Shown here: positions 36,047 to 46,404 of the stretch, piece by piece
Layout: every line of letters begins with the position of its first letter
Numbering within the stretch: position 1 is the first letter of the stretch
Assembly: GCF_014204415.1 (NCBI RefSeq)
Contig: NZ_JACHLE010000001.1
Coordinates: forward strand, 1,777,233-1,841,232
Reading direction: 5' to 3'
Length of the DNA stretch: 64,000 nucleotides
DNA from: Chryseobacterium defluvii
Lineage (GTDB): Bacteria > Bacteroidota > Bacteroidia > Flavobacteriales > Weeksellaceae
Notes under the pieces: generated by a model
Database searches by the model: none
Seen by the model: only the letters and a program-made list of their open reading frames with translations
Told to the model about the DNA's origin: nothing
Translations under genes and position numbers: made by a program

Positions 36047-37375
36047 TTATTTATTTCTCAACCTGTTAAATTCATTTATAACCTCGTGATGGCTCACCGT
36101 TTTATCCTTAAAATAACTGACAAAATATTGCTTCTCCTCTTCCGTAGCTCTCATTTGGTTCAGAATATTCAGCAAGTGCATTTTCATATGGCCTTTCTGA
36201 ATACCTGTTGTTACCAAAGAACGTAAGGCGGCAAAGTTCTGAGCTAGTCCGGAAACCGCCAGAATGCTCATCAGTTCCTGAGCAGAAGGTTTCCCAAGCA
36301 AAGCCAGAGAAAATTTTACCAGTGGATGCAGATTAGTTAAACCGCCTACAACCCCTACAGAGATCGGAAGATCAATCCAGAATCTGAAAATGCCGTTATC
36401 CGTTGTACAATGAGTTAAAGATCTGTATTGCCCATCCTTTGCAGCATACGCATGGGCACAGGCTTCCGTAGCCCTGAAATCATTACCGGTAGCGATCACC
36501 ACGGCATCTACTCCGTTCATCACTCCTTTGTTATGGGTAGTGGCGCGGAAAGGTTCAATCTCTGCGATATTCACTGCCTGCCTGAACTTCCAGGCAAATT
36601 CTTCGGGAGAAATTCCGCTGTCGTCCTTCAGATCCTCCATATTGCAAGAAACTTCAGCTCTTACGATACAATCCGGGGTAAAATTGGAAAGGATATTCAT
36701 CACGATCTGCAAAGATTCTTTCTCTTCATGCGTAAAGTCTTCATCTGCTGCCACCTCTTCTCTCAGCGTCCTTCCGAATTGCTCAAGACATGAGTTGATA
36801 AAATTAGCCCCCATGGAATCTACCGTATCAAAACTTGCTTTAAGCTGATAATAATGAGGCATTTCAGCCGTCTTATCGATCAGCCTGATATTCAGGATGC
36901 CCCCGCCACGCTTTCTCATGTTGGCCGTAATATCCTCCGTAGCCTCAAATAATTTTTTCTTCAGTTTAAAATTAAAGAAATGCTGAAGCTTGTGGGATTC
37001 CACATTGAATATAAAATGGGTATGGCCTAATTTTTTAGTATTGATAATGGTGGTTTTAAACCCTCCTTTATCGATCCAGAATTTTGCTGCTTTAGAAGCT
37101 GCTGCGACAACAGAACTTTCTTCTACAGCCATGGGAAGTGCCAGTAATTTTCCGTCGATCAGAAAATTCGGGGCAATCCCGTACGGCATATAAAAATTGG
37201 AAATCGTATTTTCAGAAAACTCTTCATGAAGTTTCTGAAGTTCAGCATTGTCATTCCAGTATTGTTTTAATATATTTTGATATTCCTGATCTCCTTCAAG
37301 ATATTCATTAACGAGCCAGTCGATTTTTCCCTGTTTGGTAAGTTTGGAAAAACCTTCAATTGGTTGATGATTCAT
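36047..37375 (-). CDS. Hydroxymethylglutaryl-CoA reductase, class II type
   Basis: Converts HMG-CoA and NAD(P)H to mevalonate or the reverse; 442 residues and no membrane anchor, as in class II bacterial enzymes. Visible features are LPMAVEESSVVAAASKAAKFW with the catalytic Glu, DSMGANFINSCLE (dinucleotide part), HNKGVMNGVDAVVIATGNDFRA with the catalytic Lys and Asp, and GVVGGLTNLHPLVKF. A C-terminal histidine in KGHMKMHL corresponds to the catalytic His. Presence of this enzyme fits isoprenoid synthesis through mevalonate, which occurs in many Flavobacteriia. It is the first gene of a minus-strand group that includes the 35315-36031 gene (15-base gap). Confidence 0.94.
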   Translation of the reverse strand: MNHQPIEGFSKLTKQGKIDWLVNEYLEGDQEYQNILKQYWNDNAELQKLHEEFSENTISNFYMPYGIAPNFLIDGKLLALPMAVEESSVVAAASKAAKFWIDKGGFKTTIINTKKLGHTHFIFNVESHKLQHFFNFKLKKKLFEATEDITANMRKRGGGILNIRLIDKTAEMPHYYQLKASFDTVDSMGANFINSCLEQFGRTLREEVAADEDFTHEEKESLQIVMNILSNFTPDCIVRAEVSCNMEDLKDDSGISPEEFAWKFRQAVNIAEIEPFRATTHNKGVMNGVDAVVIATGNDFRATEACAHAYAAKDGQYRSLTHCTTDNGIFRFWIDLPISVGVVGGLTNLHPLVKFSLALLGKPSAQELMSILAVSGLAQNFAALRSLVTTGIQKGHMKMHLLNILNQMRATEEEKQYFVSYFKDKTVSHHEVINEFNRLRNK

Positions 37376-37557
37376 ATGGATATGTTTATTTTTTATATAT
37401 CATATGCAATCGCAAATTCGCAATTTCATAGTATAACTTTAATGAACCGTAAATATAATGATTTTGAAGCGTTATTCTGTTGATAACTTTCTTTAAAAAA
37501 AGTGATTTTTCTCAATTTTTGAAATTATTTTTGGATTAAAATCCGAATAAAACATTT

Positions 37558-38436
37558 ATGAGAAAAATATTTTACAGCTTACTTGTTTTAGCAATTATTT
37601 CAGGCTGTAATAAAGCTAAAAACTCCGCCCGCTTTTTACCGAAACCTGATCAATATGAACATTCAATTACAGAAAATGTTTTAAAGATCAACAAAGATAA
37701 AAATACGGTCAAGGAAAGATTTTCCGCTCCTGAAGGTTATGAATGGATCGAAGAAAAGCCGGATTCTTTCGGATATTTTATTGAGAATTTCAAATTAAAA
37801 CCTTACGGAAGCAGGATTTTAAAATATGACACAACCCCGATTTCTACACAGACTCTTCATGAAGCCGTTTTTGATATTGATACCGGAAATAAAGATCTGC
37901 AGCAATGTGCAGATGCCGTTATCCGTCTAAGAGCCGAATATTTGTATAAAACTAAAAAGTATGATGAGATCGGCTTTCATTTTACCAGTGGAGACCTGGT
38001 CAGGTGGAATGATTATAAGAATGGAATCAGGGCTTTTGTTACCGGTAATTCTGTAAGTCTAAGAAAAGCTGCAGATTTTGAGGATTCTTACCGGAATTTC
38101 AGGAATTATTTAGACCTGATCTTCAATTATGCAGGAACCATTTCGCTGAATAAAGAAACAAAACCGGTCACTAAAAATACGGACTTAAAAACCGGGGATA
38201 TCCTGATTACTCCCGGAAGTCCCGGACATGTCGTTTTTATTGCCGGGGTATGTAAAGATAAAGAAGGTAAAAGGTTGTTCCTGTTAGGAGAAGGGTTTAC
38301 ACCGGCCCAATCAATTCACATTATTTCTAATCCCTTTGAGCCGGGCATTACTCCCTGGTATAGTTTGGATGTGGGCGATATTGAAACAAAAACCGCACGA
38401 TACATTTTTCAGCCTACCAATTTTAGACGTTTTTAA
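37558..38436 (+). CDS. DUF4846 family lipoprotein
   Basis: Lipoprotein of 292 residues: the signal peptide is MRKIFYSLLVLAIISGC with the lipid-attached cysteine at position 17. The mature part carries LRAEYLYKTKKYDEIGFHFTSGD and LKTGDILITPGSPGHVVFIAG, a pattern resembling papain-like/NlpC-type folds with a His in GHV. The DUF4846 family has no confirmed activity. It stands alone, with an AT-rich promoter gap upstream and pfkA 81 bases downstream. Confidence 0.85.
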   Translation: MRKIFYSLLVLAIISGCNKAKNSARFLPKPDQYEHSITENVLKINKDKNTVKERFSAPEGYEWIEEKPDSFGYFIENFKLKPYGSRILKYDTTPISTQTLHEAVFDIDTGNKDLQQCADAVIRLRAEYLYKTKKYDEIGFHFTSGDLVRWNDYKNGIRAFVTGNSVSLRKAADFEDSYRNFRNYLDLIFNYAGTISLNKETKPVTKNTDLKTGDILITPGSPGHVVFIAGVCKDKEGKRLFLLGEGFTPAQSIHIISNPFEPGITPWYSLDVGDIETKTARYIFQPTNFRRF

Positions 38437-38517
38437 TCATTGATATTCAAAACTATTATAAAGTTCTGCCGTTATCTGAACTTGTTTTTGTAAATTTGTG
38501 TTCGAAATTTTTATTAG

Positions 38518-40540
<2,023 letters not shown>

Positions 40541-40901
40541 TAAGCAACAAACAATTAACAGAATAATAAAACCTTCCGGGAATTCCGGAAGGTTTTTTAC
40601 ATCTCCCTTAAAAAAGTAAAAAAATGCCTCCCAAAGTTTGAGAGGCTTTCAGTTTATCATTTCAAACAGCTAATAAAAAATTATAAACTTATTCTATTTC
40701 CTTTCTAATAATTAGAATAACATTTTGCTTTTTGAGCCTATTTCTATAAAACAGCTATTCATGTAAAAATAAATTTCATAAATTGAGTTTTCACAGTTAT
40801 TAGCTACTACAAATTTTGGAATTTTATTAAAATAAAAAAATCGCCCTTTTGTAGTATTTTCTCAGGAAATTTTAATTATTTTTAGTTCAAAACTAAATCC
40901 G
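40541..40901. other. Intergenic region of 361 bases with a terminator and a second hairpin
   Basis: Contains the gap terminator at 40568-40598, then GCCTCcCAAA / TTTGaGAGGC (40626-40646), a second hairpin. The remainder to 40901 is AT-rich and probably holds the promoter of the LuxR-type gene. No open reading frame of note. Confidence 0.65.
40568..40598 (+). terminator. Terminator of the pfkA-gap operon
   Basis: AAAACCTTCCGGGAATTCCGGAAGGTTTTTT forms a long GC-rich stem followed by six T, 28 bases after the stop. Confidence 0.9.
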
Positions 40902-41678
40902 ATGGGAAATTCAGAGAAAAAGCATCCTCTAATTGAAGTTTGGAATTCATACCCCGGTATGACGAAGGAAGACAGAGAAATATTGAATAAACCTCCTATT
41001 GAACGCATTATCGGTGAGATGTTCGCCATCGGGAAATTCTATTATTATGCATTGAACCTTACCAATAGTACCCTCTCCCACCATCATGAGAATATCCTGA
41101 AACTTCATGGACTGAAAAAATACCCGGAAAATTTAAAAGAAGTTATTGATCTCACTCATCCTGATGATATCGGTTTTGTAATGAAAGCCGAGCAGATCGT
41201 TATTGAAAAAATGCTGGAAATAGGTCTGTCTCATCAATTATATCTGAAATCCAGCTATTGCTTCAGAATGAAAACAGCCAACGGTAATTATGAATTATTT
41301 CATCATCAGGCTATTCCTACCATGGAAGATGAAAACGGGCATCTGATACAATCCATCAACATCCATACAAATATCCATCATATTACCAAAGAAAACCCTT
41401 ATACCGTCCTGGTTTCCGGAATAGGCCCCAGAAATGATTTCCACCAGGTAAAACTGGATAATTGCTTACCTGCTCACCCTCTTCCTGAAGGCCTTACCAA
41501 AAGAGAAACCGAAATCTTATCCCATATAGCCAAAGGCTATTCCGGAGCAGAGATCGCCCAGCTGCTGATCGTGTCTGAGCATACTATTCGCACCCATCGG
41601 AAAAATATTCTGCGGAAAACCAATTCAAGGAACAGCAAAGAACTTTTGAAAAAAGCTTTTGAATGGGGGCTTATTTAA
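40902..41678 (+). CDS. LuxR-type transcriptional regulator with N-terminal sensor (PAS-like) domain
   Basis: Predicted DNA-binding protein of 258 residues. Residues 1-180 look like a PAS-type input domain with IIGEMFAIGKFYYYALNL and repeated H-H motifs. Residues 195-258 are a LuxR helix-turn-helix: LTKRETEILSHIAKGYSGAEIAQLL, then VSEHTIRTHRKNILRKTNSRN. The signal cannot be predicted. It lies 59 bases upstream of the MpaB-like oxygenase gene and is the obvious candidate to control it. Confidence 0.88.
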   Translation: MGNSEKKHPLIEVWNSYPGMTKEDREILNKPPIERIIGEMFAIGKFYYYALNLTNSTLSHHHENILKLHGLKKYPENLKEVIDLTHPDDIGFVMKAEQIVIEKMLEIGLSHQLYLKSSYCFRMKTANGNYELFHHQAIPTMEDENGHLIQSINIHTNIHHITKENPYTVLVSGIGPRNDFHQVKLDNCLPAHPLPEGLTKRETEILSHIAKGYSGAEIAQLLIVSEHTIRTHRKNILRKTNSRNSKELLKKAFEWGLI

Positions 41679-41737
41679 ATCCAAACTGATAAATCTCACC
41701 AGCAGATTCCGGCCTAAAACTTGTAATTTTATCCTCC

Positions 41738-42934
41738 ATGGAACATATAACTCTACAGCCACGGTTTAAAGATTCACCTCATTTTAAAAATTTTTGGGAA
41801 AAAGGTAACGGAAAACAGCTTATCGAACTTTCCGGAGCAGAAGTCAGCTTTGATAATTTTGAGAAATTTGCCCATTACTATGATCACATAGATAATGCCG
41901 GTGATGAAGTGGTAAAAGAGGTTTATTTTACTAAAAAATTCCATGAAGCTTCAAAAGAGATCGAACACTACATCCGCAATGGAGTTACCGAGCAGGACAA
42001 TGTTCCGGAAAGCATAAAAAAACTTTTCTTCCAAACACAAAGAAAACCTGAATGGCTGGACAAGGAACTGCTGAAAAACGGAGCTGAACTTTGCATGAGA
42101 AGCGGCCTGGATGCCCTGATTTCCTTAAGAGACTATTGCCTGATCGGAGGTTATGATTATGCTTACCTCAACAAACCGCTGATCGCAACGGAAGCTCTAA
42201 AAAAAGGAGCTGTAAAGCGTCTTTCTGAAACACTGGATTTTTGGGTAAACGCTACCCGGTATGATGCACTGGAGATTCATGCCAAAGGATATGAATTTGC
42301 CATTAAAACCCGCCTCATCCACTCCTACGCCAGGCTTTCCATTAAGAAACATTATAAAAACTGGGATTCTGAAAACTGGGGCGAACCTATTAATTCATGG
42401 GATATGATGGCCACTTATATAGGATTTAGCCTGGTTTTCCTTCATAGCCTGCTCAAACTGGGAAATACTTTCACAGTACAGGAAGAGCAGGGCGTTTTTC
42501 ACCTTTGGAAGTATGTTGGGTATTTGTTAGGTATCCCCGAAGCTTTATTGTCCGATAACAAAAAACAGGCCACGGAATACTTTTATTTATGGACCTCTGT
42601 TCAGCCTCCATCGGATCAGGATTCTGTTTTACTGGCTCATTCCCTGCTGAATGAATCATTGGAAAACCCGATATTGAAATTTCAGTTCCAGAGAAAAAAT
42701 TTACGCTATTTGCACATCTGCTGCACATGGTTCTTACTGGACGATGATGCCTGTAAAAGACTGCAGATTCCCGATGTCTCCAACAAAAACGGTTTTCCTA
42801 AAACCAAAAGGCTTTTCAATACAATATACAATACAATAGTAAGCCGGGAAGCCAGAATAAAGGCTGGAAATAAAAGGCACTTAAAGGTTCTGGAAGATTA
42901 TTTGAACGTGACAAAAGGGTCTAATTTTCATTAA
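41738..42934 (+). CDS. MpaB-like oxygenase (DUF2236 family)
   Basis: Protein of 398 residues in the DUF2236/latex-clearing-protein-like family, several of which are heme oxygenases. The family core is the helical region with RYDALEIHAKGYEFAIKTRLIHSYARLSIKKHY (around 171-203), then WDMMATYIGFSLVFLHSLLKLG and WKYVGYLLGIPEALL. His residues that could be heme ligands lie in IHSYAR and in the C-terminal LRYLHICCTWFL. The substrate is not known. It follows the LuxR-type gene and precedes recA. Confidence 0.82.
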   Translation: MEHITLQPRFKDSPHFKNFWEKGNGKQLIELSGAEVSFDNFEKFAHYYDHIDNAGDEVVKEVYFTKKFHEASKEIEHYIRNGVTEQDNVPESIKKLFFQTQRKPEWLDKELLKNGAELCMRSGLDALISLRDYCLIGGYDYAYLNKPLIATEALKKGAVKRLSETLDFWVNATRYDALEIHAKGYEFAIKTRLIHSYARLSIKKHYKNWDSENWGEPINSWDMMATYIGFSLVFLHSLLKLGNTFTVQEEQGVFHLWKYVGYLLGIPEALLSDNKKQATEYFYLWTSVQPPSDQDSVLLAHSLLNESLENPILKFQFQRKNLRYLHICCTWFLLDDDACKRLQIPDVSNKNGFPKTKRLFNTIYNTIVSREARIKAGNKRHLKVLEDYLNVTKGSNFH

Positions 42935-43002
42935 ATTTCAAATTAATAATATTAGTTTTTGATATTTAATTTCCTTATTTTTGAGAAAATTATTTAACAG
43001 AG

Positions 43003-44001
43003 ATGAGCAACATTGACGATAAGAAAAAAGCACTCGCACTGGTGCTTGACAAATTAGATAAAACCTACGGAAAAGGGACGGTAATGACTTTGGGAGATGA
43101 TTCCGTAGACCATACCATTGAGGTTATTCCTTCCGGATCTTTAGGATTAGACATCGCATTAGGAGTTGGAGGATATCCGAGAGGAAGGATCATTGAAATT
43201 TATGGTCCTGAATCTTCAGGAAAAACAACTTTAACACTTCACGCGATTGCCGAAGCTCAAAAAGCAGGAGGAATTGCAGCATTCATTGATGCGGAACATG
43301 CTTTCGACAGAACCTATGCTTCAAAGCTTGGAATTGATCTGGAAAACCTGATCATCTCCCAGCCGGATAACGGGGAGCAGGCCCTGGAAATTGCCGATAA
43401 CCTTATCCGTTCCGGAGCGATCGACATTGTGGTTATTGACTCCGTAGCGGCACTTACCCCGAAAGCTGAGATCGAAGGCGAAATGGGAGATTCCAAAATG
43501 GGCCTTCATGCAAGGCTGATGTCTCAGGCATTGAGAAAACTGACAGCTACAATCTCCAGAACAAAATGTACCGTGATCTTCATCAACCAGCTGAGAGAAA
43601 AGATTGGGGTAATGTTCGGAAACCCTGAAACAACTACCGGAGGTAATGCTCTAAAGTTCTACGCATCGGTAAGAATTGATATCAGAAAGGCAAGCGCACC
43701 GATCAAGCAGGGAGATGAAGCTATCGGAAGCCGCGTAAAAGTGAAAATTGTTAAAAACAAAGTAGCCCCGCCGTTCAAACAGGCTGAATTCGACATTATG
43801 TATGGAGAAGGGGTTTCCAAAACAGGGGAAATTCTTGATCAGGCTGTAGAATTAGGAATTGTGAAGAAAAGCGGTTCATGGTTCAGCTATGAAGATACGA
43901 AACTAGGCCAGGGACGTGATGCCGTAAAAGATGTTTTAAAAGACAATCCTGAACTTGCCGAAGAGCTTGAAAATAAAATTAAAGAGCATCTAAAAGGCTG
44001 A
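43003..44001 (+). CDS. recA: Recombinase A
   Basis: Central recombination and SOS protein of 332 residues, forming ATP-dependent filaments on single-stranded DNA. The P-loop is [10 protein letters not shown] (residues 68-77), Walker B is [11 protein letters not shown], and loop L2 carries [23 protein letters not shown]-terminal [20 protein letters not shown] is also typical. A putative -7 box TATTTTTG sits at 42976-42983. The protein has the normal length for Bacteroidetes. No recX or lexA is adjacent. Confidence 0.98.
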   Translation: MSNIDDKKKALALVLDKLDKTYGKGTVMTLGDDSVDHTIEVIPSGSLGLDIALGVGGYPRGRIIEIYGPESSGKTTLTLHAIAEAQKAGGIAAFIDAEHAFDRTYASKLGIDLENLIISQPDNGEQALEIADNLIRSGAIDIVVIDSVAALTPKAEIEGEMGDSKMGLHARLMSQALRKLTATISRTKCTVIFINQLREKIGVMFGNPETTTGGNALKFYASVRIDIRKASAPIKQGDEAIGSRVKVKIVKNKVAPPFKQAEFDIMYGEGVSKTGEILDQAVELGIVKKSGSWFSYEDTKLGQGRDAVKDVLKDNPELAEELENKIKEHLKG

Positions 44002-44023
44002 TTAATTATAAAATAAATAACAA

Positions 44024-44050
44024 TAAAGGCGGTCAGTTGACCGCCTTTAT
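44024..44050. terminator. Terminator between recA and the convergent 44075 gene
   Basis: TAAAGGCGGTCA / TGACCGCCTTTA stem with a 3-base loop, useful for both strands. Confidence 0.85.
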
Positions 44051-44074
44051 GTTATTGAACCATATTACAGAGTG

Positions 44075-44386
44075 CTACTCTATACTTTCGTTATCTTTTT
44101 TACGCCACTCCAGCATAGCATAAATGAGCAGCACAACCAGAAGTCCCATCTGGACAAAAAAGTATTTATCCTCTTTATCAAACGCCTGAATCACACCCAA
44201 TATCAGTAAAAAAATATATAGTACCAGATCATTTTTCTTATTTCCCCTCCAGGCCAGAAAAGCAAAGACGGCAAGTGTGATAAAATAAATAATCTGGAAG
44301 ATTAAATACGCCTGATCACCTTTAATAAATACCGGTGCGAGAAATAGTATCCCCAATAAGACAATATATATATAATTGAATTTCAT
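44075..44386 (-). CDS. Small membrane protein, unknown function
   Basis: Protein of 103 residues with four hydrophobic helices: residues 4-18, 26-44, 52-65 and 77-92. No conserved motif recognised; the C-terminal tail is charged (EWRKKDNES). Starts nine bases after the stop of the lipoprotein gene 44396-45094, so the two are likely co-transcribed. Confidence 0.7.
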   Translation of the reverse strand: MKFNYIYIVLLGILFLAPVFIKGDQAYLIFQIIYFITLAVFAFLAWRGNKKNDLVLYIFLLILGVIQAFDKEDKYFFVQMGLLVVLLIYAMLEWRKKDNESIE

Positions 44387-44395
44387 AATTTAGAT

Positions 44396-45094
44396 TTAAG
44401 GTGTTCCTCCGGCATGAACGCAATCATGATAATCTTCATCCGCATCCGAATTACAGGCGATCATTACCGCAGTAGCTGCCGCAGCTCCAATAACCGTACT
44501 GGCTCCAAAGGATACAAATCCGCTGACTGCTGCAAAGCTCATTGTAATGGCGTAATTCCTCATACATCTGTTAGATGCTTTTACATAATTGGCATGACAG
44601 TTGGCTTTTGACATTATTCCTGATTCTTCATGATACCCGATTTGAGAATCGATTTCAGCAGTGATGAGCCTTGCCCTGTCTTCTTCATTATACGAGGAAT
44701 AGAAATCCTTATTGCTCTTTATAAATGCCTCCGTATGCAAGCTCAGTTCCTTATATAAGGAGACCAGCTCTTCTGCATGGGTCACATTGGCATTTCTGTA
44801 AAGCTGTTCCAATTCTTCGTTGGTTTTCACATTTCCTAAGCCAGCCTGGATCGCAGAATAATTAATATTCACTTCTTCATCCAGAAGGGTTTTGATTTCG
44901 GCATCAATAGCCAGCTGATTAGCTACAAACCCCTTTAATGTATGGGATTCGGAAGCTGATCTCCCAGCAGTTGAGCTGCTGTTAATTTCTGTTTTCATCA
45001 TTTGTGGATCGCTCTGTGAAGATAATTCTTCATTAGTGCAAGACTGAAAGATCATGAACAGGGATACCCCTGCTATGAATAGTTTTTTTTTCAT
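44396..45094 (-). CDS. Lipoprotein with a glycine/alanine-rich hydrophobic Cys C-terminus, possible fulvocin C-like family
   Basis: Protein of 232 residues. Residues 1-19 are a lipoprotein signal (FMIFQSC) with lipidated Cys19. The middle is helical and charged. The C-terminal 75 residues differ: four cysteines (NCHANY, RCMRNY, IACNS, HDCVHA) flank a long small-residue segment, FAAVSGFVSFGASTVIGAAAATAV, which could cross a membrane. This resembles Bacteroidetes proteins annotated as bacteriocin fulvocin C-related; that link is from memory and not tested. A small membrane protein follows after nine bases, and an XRE-type regulator is divergently upstream. Confidence 0.6.
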   Translation of the reverse strand: MKKKLFIAGVSLFMIFQSCTNEELSSQSDPQMMKTEINSSSTAGRSASESHTLKGFVANQLAIDAEIKTLLDEEVNINYSAIQAGLGNVKTNEELEQLYRNANVTHAEELVSLYKELSLHTEAFIKSNKDFYSSYNEEDRARLITAEIDSQIGYHEESGIMSKANCHANYVKASNRCMRNYAITMSFAAVSGFVSFGASTVIGAAAATAVMIACNSDADEDYHDCVHAGGTP

Positions 45095-45185
45095 TTGTTT
45101 TGTTTTTTACGTGTTAACAATCCAAAACTATAAAAACTAATATTCCCTAAAGATAGAATTTTAATGCATATTTATTGTAATTTTC

Positions 45186-45211
45186 TTGTACACTAATTGT
45201 ACAAATTGTAC
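45186..45211. promoter_or_regulatory. Three TTGTAC repeats and a palindrome upstream of an XRE regulator
   Basis: TTGTAC occurs at 45186, 45197 and 45206; the last two form the perfect palindrome GTACAA-A-TTGTAC (45199-45211). The block lies 32 bases before the regulator start (45243) and 92 bases before the divergent lipoprotein gene. It is a good candidate for an operator, but the regulator that binds it is unknown. Confidence 0.5.
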
Positions 45212-45242
45212 TTTTAACTGCACATTTAGTAAAAACGCAGAC

Positions 45243-45623
45243 ATGCAAAAAGAGAAACTACGCTCCATAAGAAAGAAGAAAGGATATACGCAGCAGCAAA
45301 TTGCCGATGTGATTGCTACAGATGTATCCAATTATAGCAGAAAAGAAAGCGGCGACGTCAGGATCATTAAAGAGGAATGGGAAAAGATTGCTAATTTTCT
45401 GGAAATTCCCATGGAAGAAATATATGAGGATGAGGAGGCACAAATTGTTGTCAATAATGATCATCCTGTATTTAATGACAGTTCAGCATCGGGTGTCTAT
45501 CAATACAACAATACTTCTATTCCTTTTTCCATTGTTGAAAACCTTCAGGAGTATATTTCTTTATTAAAAGAAGAAATAAAGGATCTTCAGGAGGAAATAA
45601 GATCCCTGAAAAGTAAGAAATAA
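45243..45623 (+). CDS. XRE-family transcriptional regulator
   Basis: DNA-binding protein of 126 residues. Residues 4-60 form a helix-turn-helix (LRSIRKKKGYTQQQIADVI, ATDVSNYSRKESG). The C-terminal 35 residues are a coiled coil (SLLKEEIKDLQEEIRSLKSKK) suited to dimer formation. I use the ATG at 45243; an upstream TTG at 45186 would encode a Cys/Thr-rich leader that lies inside the TTGTAC repeats and is implausible. It is divergent from the 44396-45094 lipoprotein gene and is likely its regulator or self-regulating. Confidence 0.82.
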   Translation: MQKEKLRSIRKKKGYTQQQIADVIATDVSNYSRKESGDVRIIKEEWEKIANFLEIPMEEIYEDEEAQIVVNNDHPVFNDSSASGVYQYNNTSIPFSIVENLQEYISLLKEEIKDLQEEIRSLKSKK

Positions 45624-45626
45624 CCC

Positions 45627-45923
45627 TTATAACTCTTCCAAAGGATCCCAGAAAAGCTTTTTAAAATTTTTGATCCTGAAATTTTCAATCACAATCCCTT
45701 CTGCTTCCAGTTTCGGCCGAAATTCCGGAACTGATAAAGTCCCGGAGCCAGAAATCACACGGTGGGCGGGAACATCTTTCGGGCATCCGCCCATAGCCTT
45801 CCCTACATGACGGGAATGATTGGGATATCCTACCGCTTTTGCAATGGCACCATAAGTAGAAACACGGCCTTTCGGGATAAGCCTTGTCACTTCATATACC
45901 TGCTGTTTAAAAATTTCGTCCAT
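45627..45923 (-). CDS. Alkyltransferase-like protein (MGMT family, no acceptor cysteine)
   Basis: Protein of 98 residues matching the DNA-binding half of O6-methylguanine-DNA methyltransferase: LIPKGRVSTYGAIAKAVG with the arginine-finger region, then NHSRHVGKAMGG. The active-site motif P-C-H-R-V is changed to P-A-H-R-V (VPAHRVIS), so it cannot accept an alkyl group. It fits the alkyltransferase-like (ATL) proteins, which recognise alkylated guanine and hand it to nucleotide excision repair. It is convergent with the XRE regulator gene. Confidence 0.85.
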   Translation of the reverse strand: MDEIFKQQVYEVTRLIPKGRVSTYGAIAKAVGYPNHSRHVGKAMGGCPKDVPAHRVISGSGTLSVPEFRPKLEAEGIVIENFRIKNFKKLFWDPLEEL

Positions 45924-46023
45924 ACATCTAAGTTAGCTTTTTAGGGAGAGATATCAAAATGTTTTGCATCATTTTTGGACTCTGCTTTAACTACTTGCAT
46001 CTTTCTCATTAAAATATAAAGTT

Positions 46024-46170
46024 ATGAAAAAATCCTTCTTCCGCTTATTGAATACTATCAATAAAGCAGTGCTGCCAAAACTCAGCAATAAAGATCCTAA
46101 TACATTAACCAAAATTCAGAAAGGGATCCTGGCTTACCGATATTTTGTCCTGATTAATTCTTTGGATTAG
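46024..46170 (+). CDS. Small conserved-looking basic protein (48 residues), function unknown
   Basis: A 48-residue frame from ATG 46024 to TAG 46168-46170: MKKSFFRLLNTINKAVLPKL, then KDPNTLTKIQKGILAYRY and FVLINSLD. The mixed basic and aromatic content, and the internal symmetry of two short amphipathic helices, look like a real protein. I recall near-identical short frames in other Chryseobacterium genomes but cannot confirm this. It has no visible ribosome binding site, which is common in this phylum. Confidence 0.5.
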   Translation: MKKSFFRLLNTINKAVLPKLSNKDPNTLTKIQKGILAYRYFVLINSLD

Positions 46171-46175
46171 TCTAT

Positions 46176-46202
46176 CGCTGATTTAGCAGATTACGCAGAT
46201 TT
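46176..46202. repeat. Three near-identical 9-base units
   Basis: CGCTGATTT, AGCAGATTA and CGCAGATTT follow one another directly. Such GC-A/T-GATT arrays are scattered through Bacteroidetes intergenic DNA and have no known function. Confidence 0.6.
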
Positions 46203-46341
46203 TTAATTCTAACTAAAAAACGTCAGAAAATCTGGAACATCTATAAGTGAAGCATAGCTTTATTTTCATTTCTCATCATGTTTGATATAAAGAACATTTA
46301 AATTTTATAAATCTCCGAAAACCATCCGAAGTTCCATAAAA

Positions 46342-46370
46342 AAACGCCTCAGAATAACACTGAAGCGTTT
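46342..46370 (-). terminator. Terminator of the deoxyhypusine-synthase-like gene
   Basis: AAACGCcTCAG / CTGAaGCGTTT stem with one mismatch, followed on the minus strand by a run of eight T. It lies 35 bases past the stop at 46405. Confidence 0.75.
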
Positions 46371-46404
46371 GTATAATTCGCTAAACCTGCGATAAATTTA
46401 TATT

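Noticed and set aside
45186..45242. Longer start (TTG) for the XRE regulator
   Set aside because: It would translate the TTGTAC repeats into a Cys/Thr-rich leader; the internal ATG at 45243 precedes a normal helix-turn-helix.
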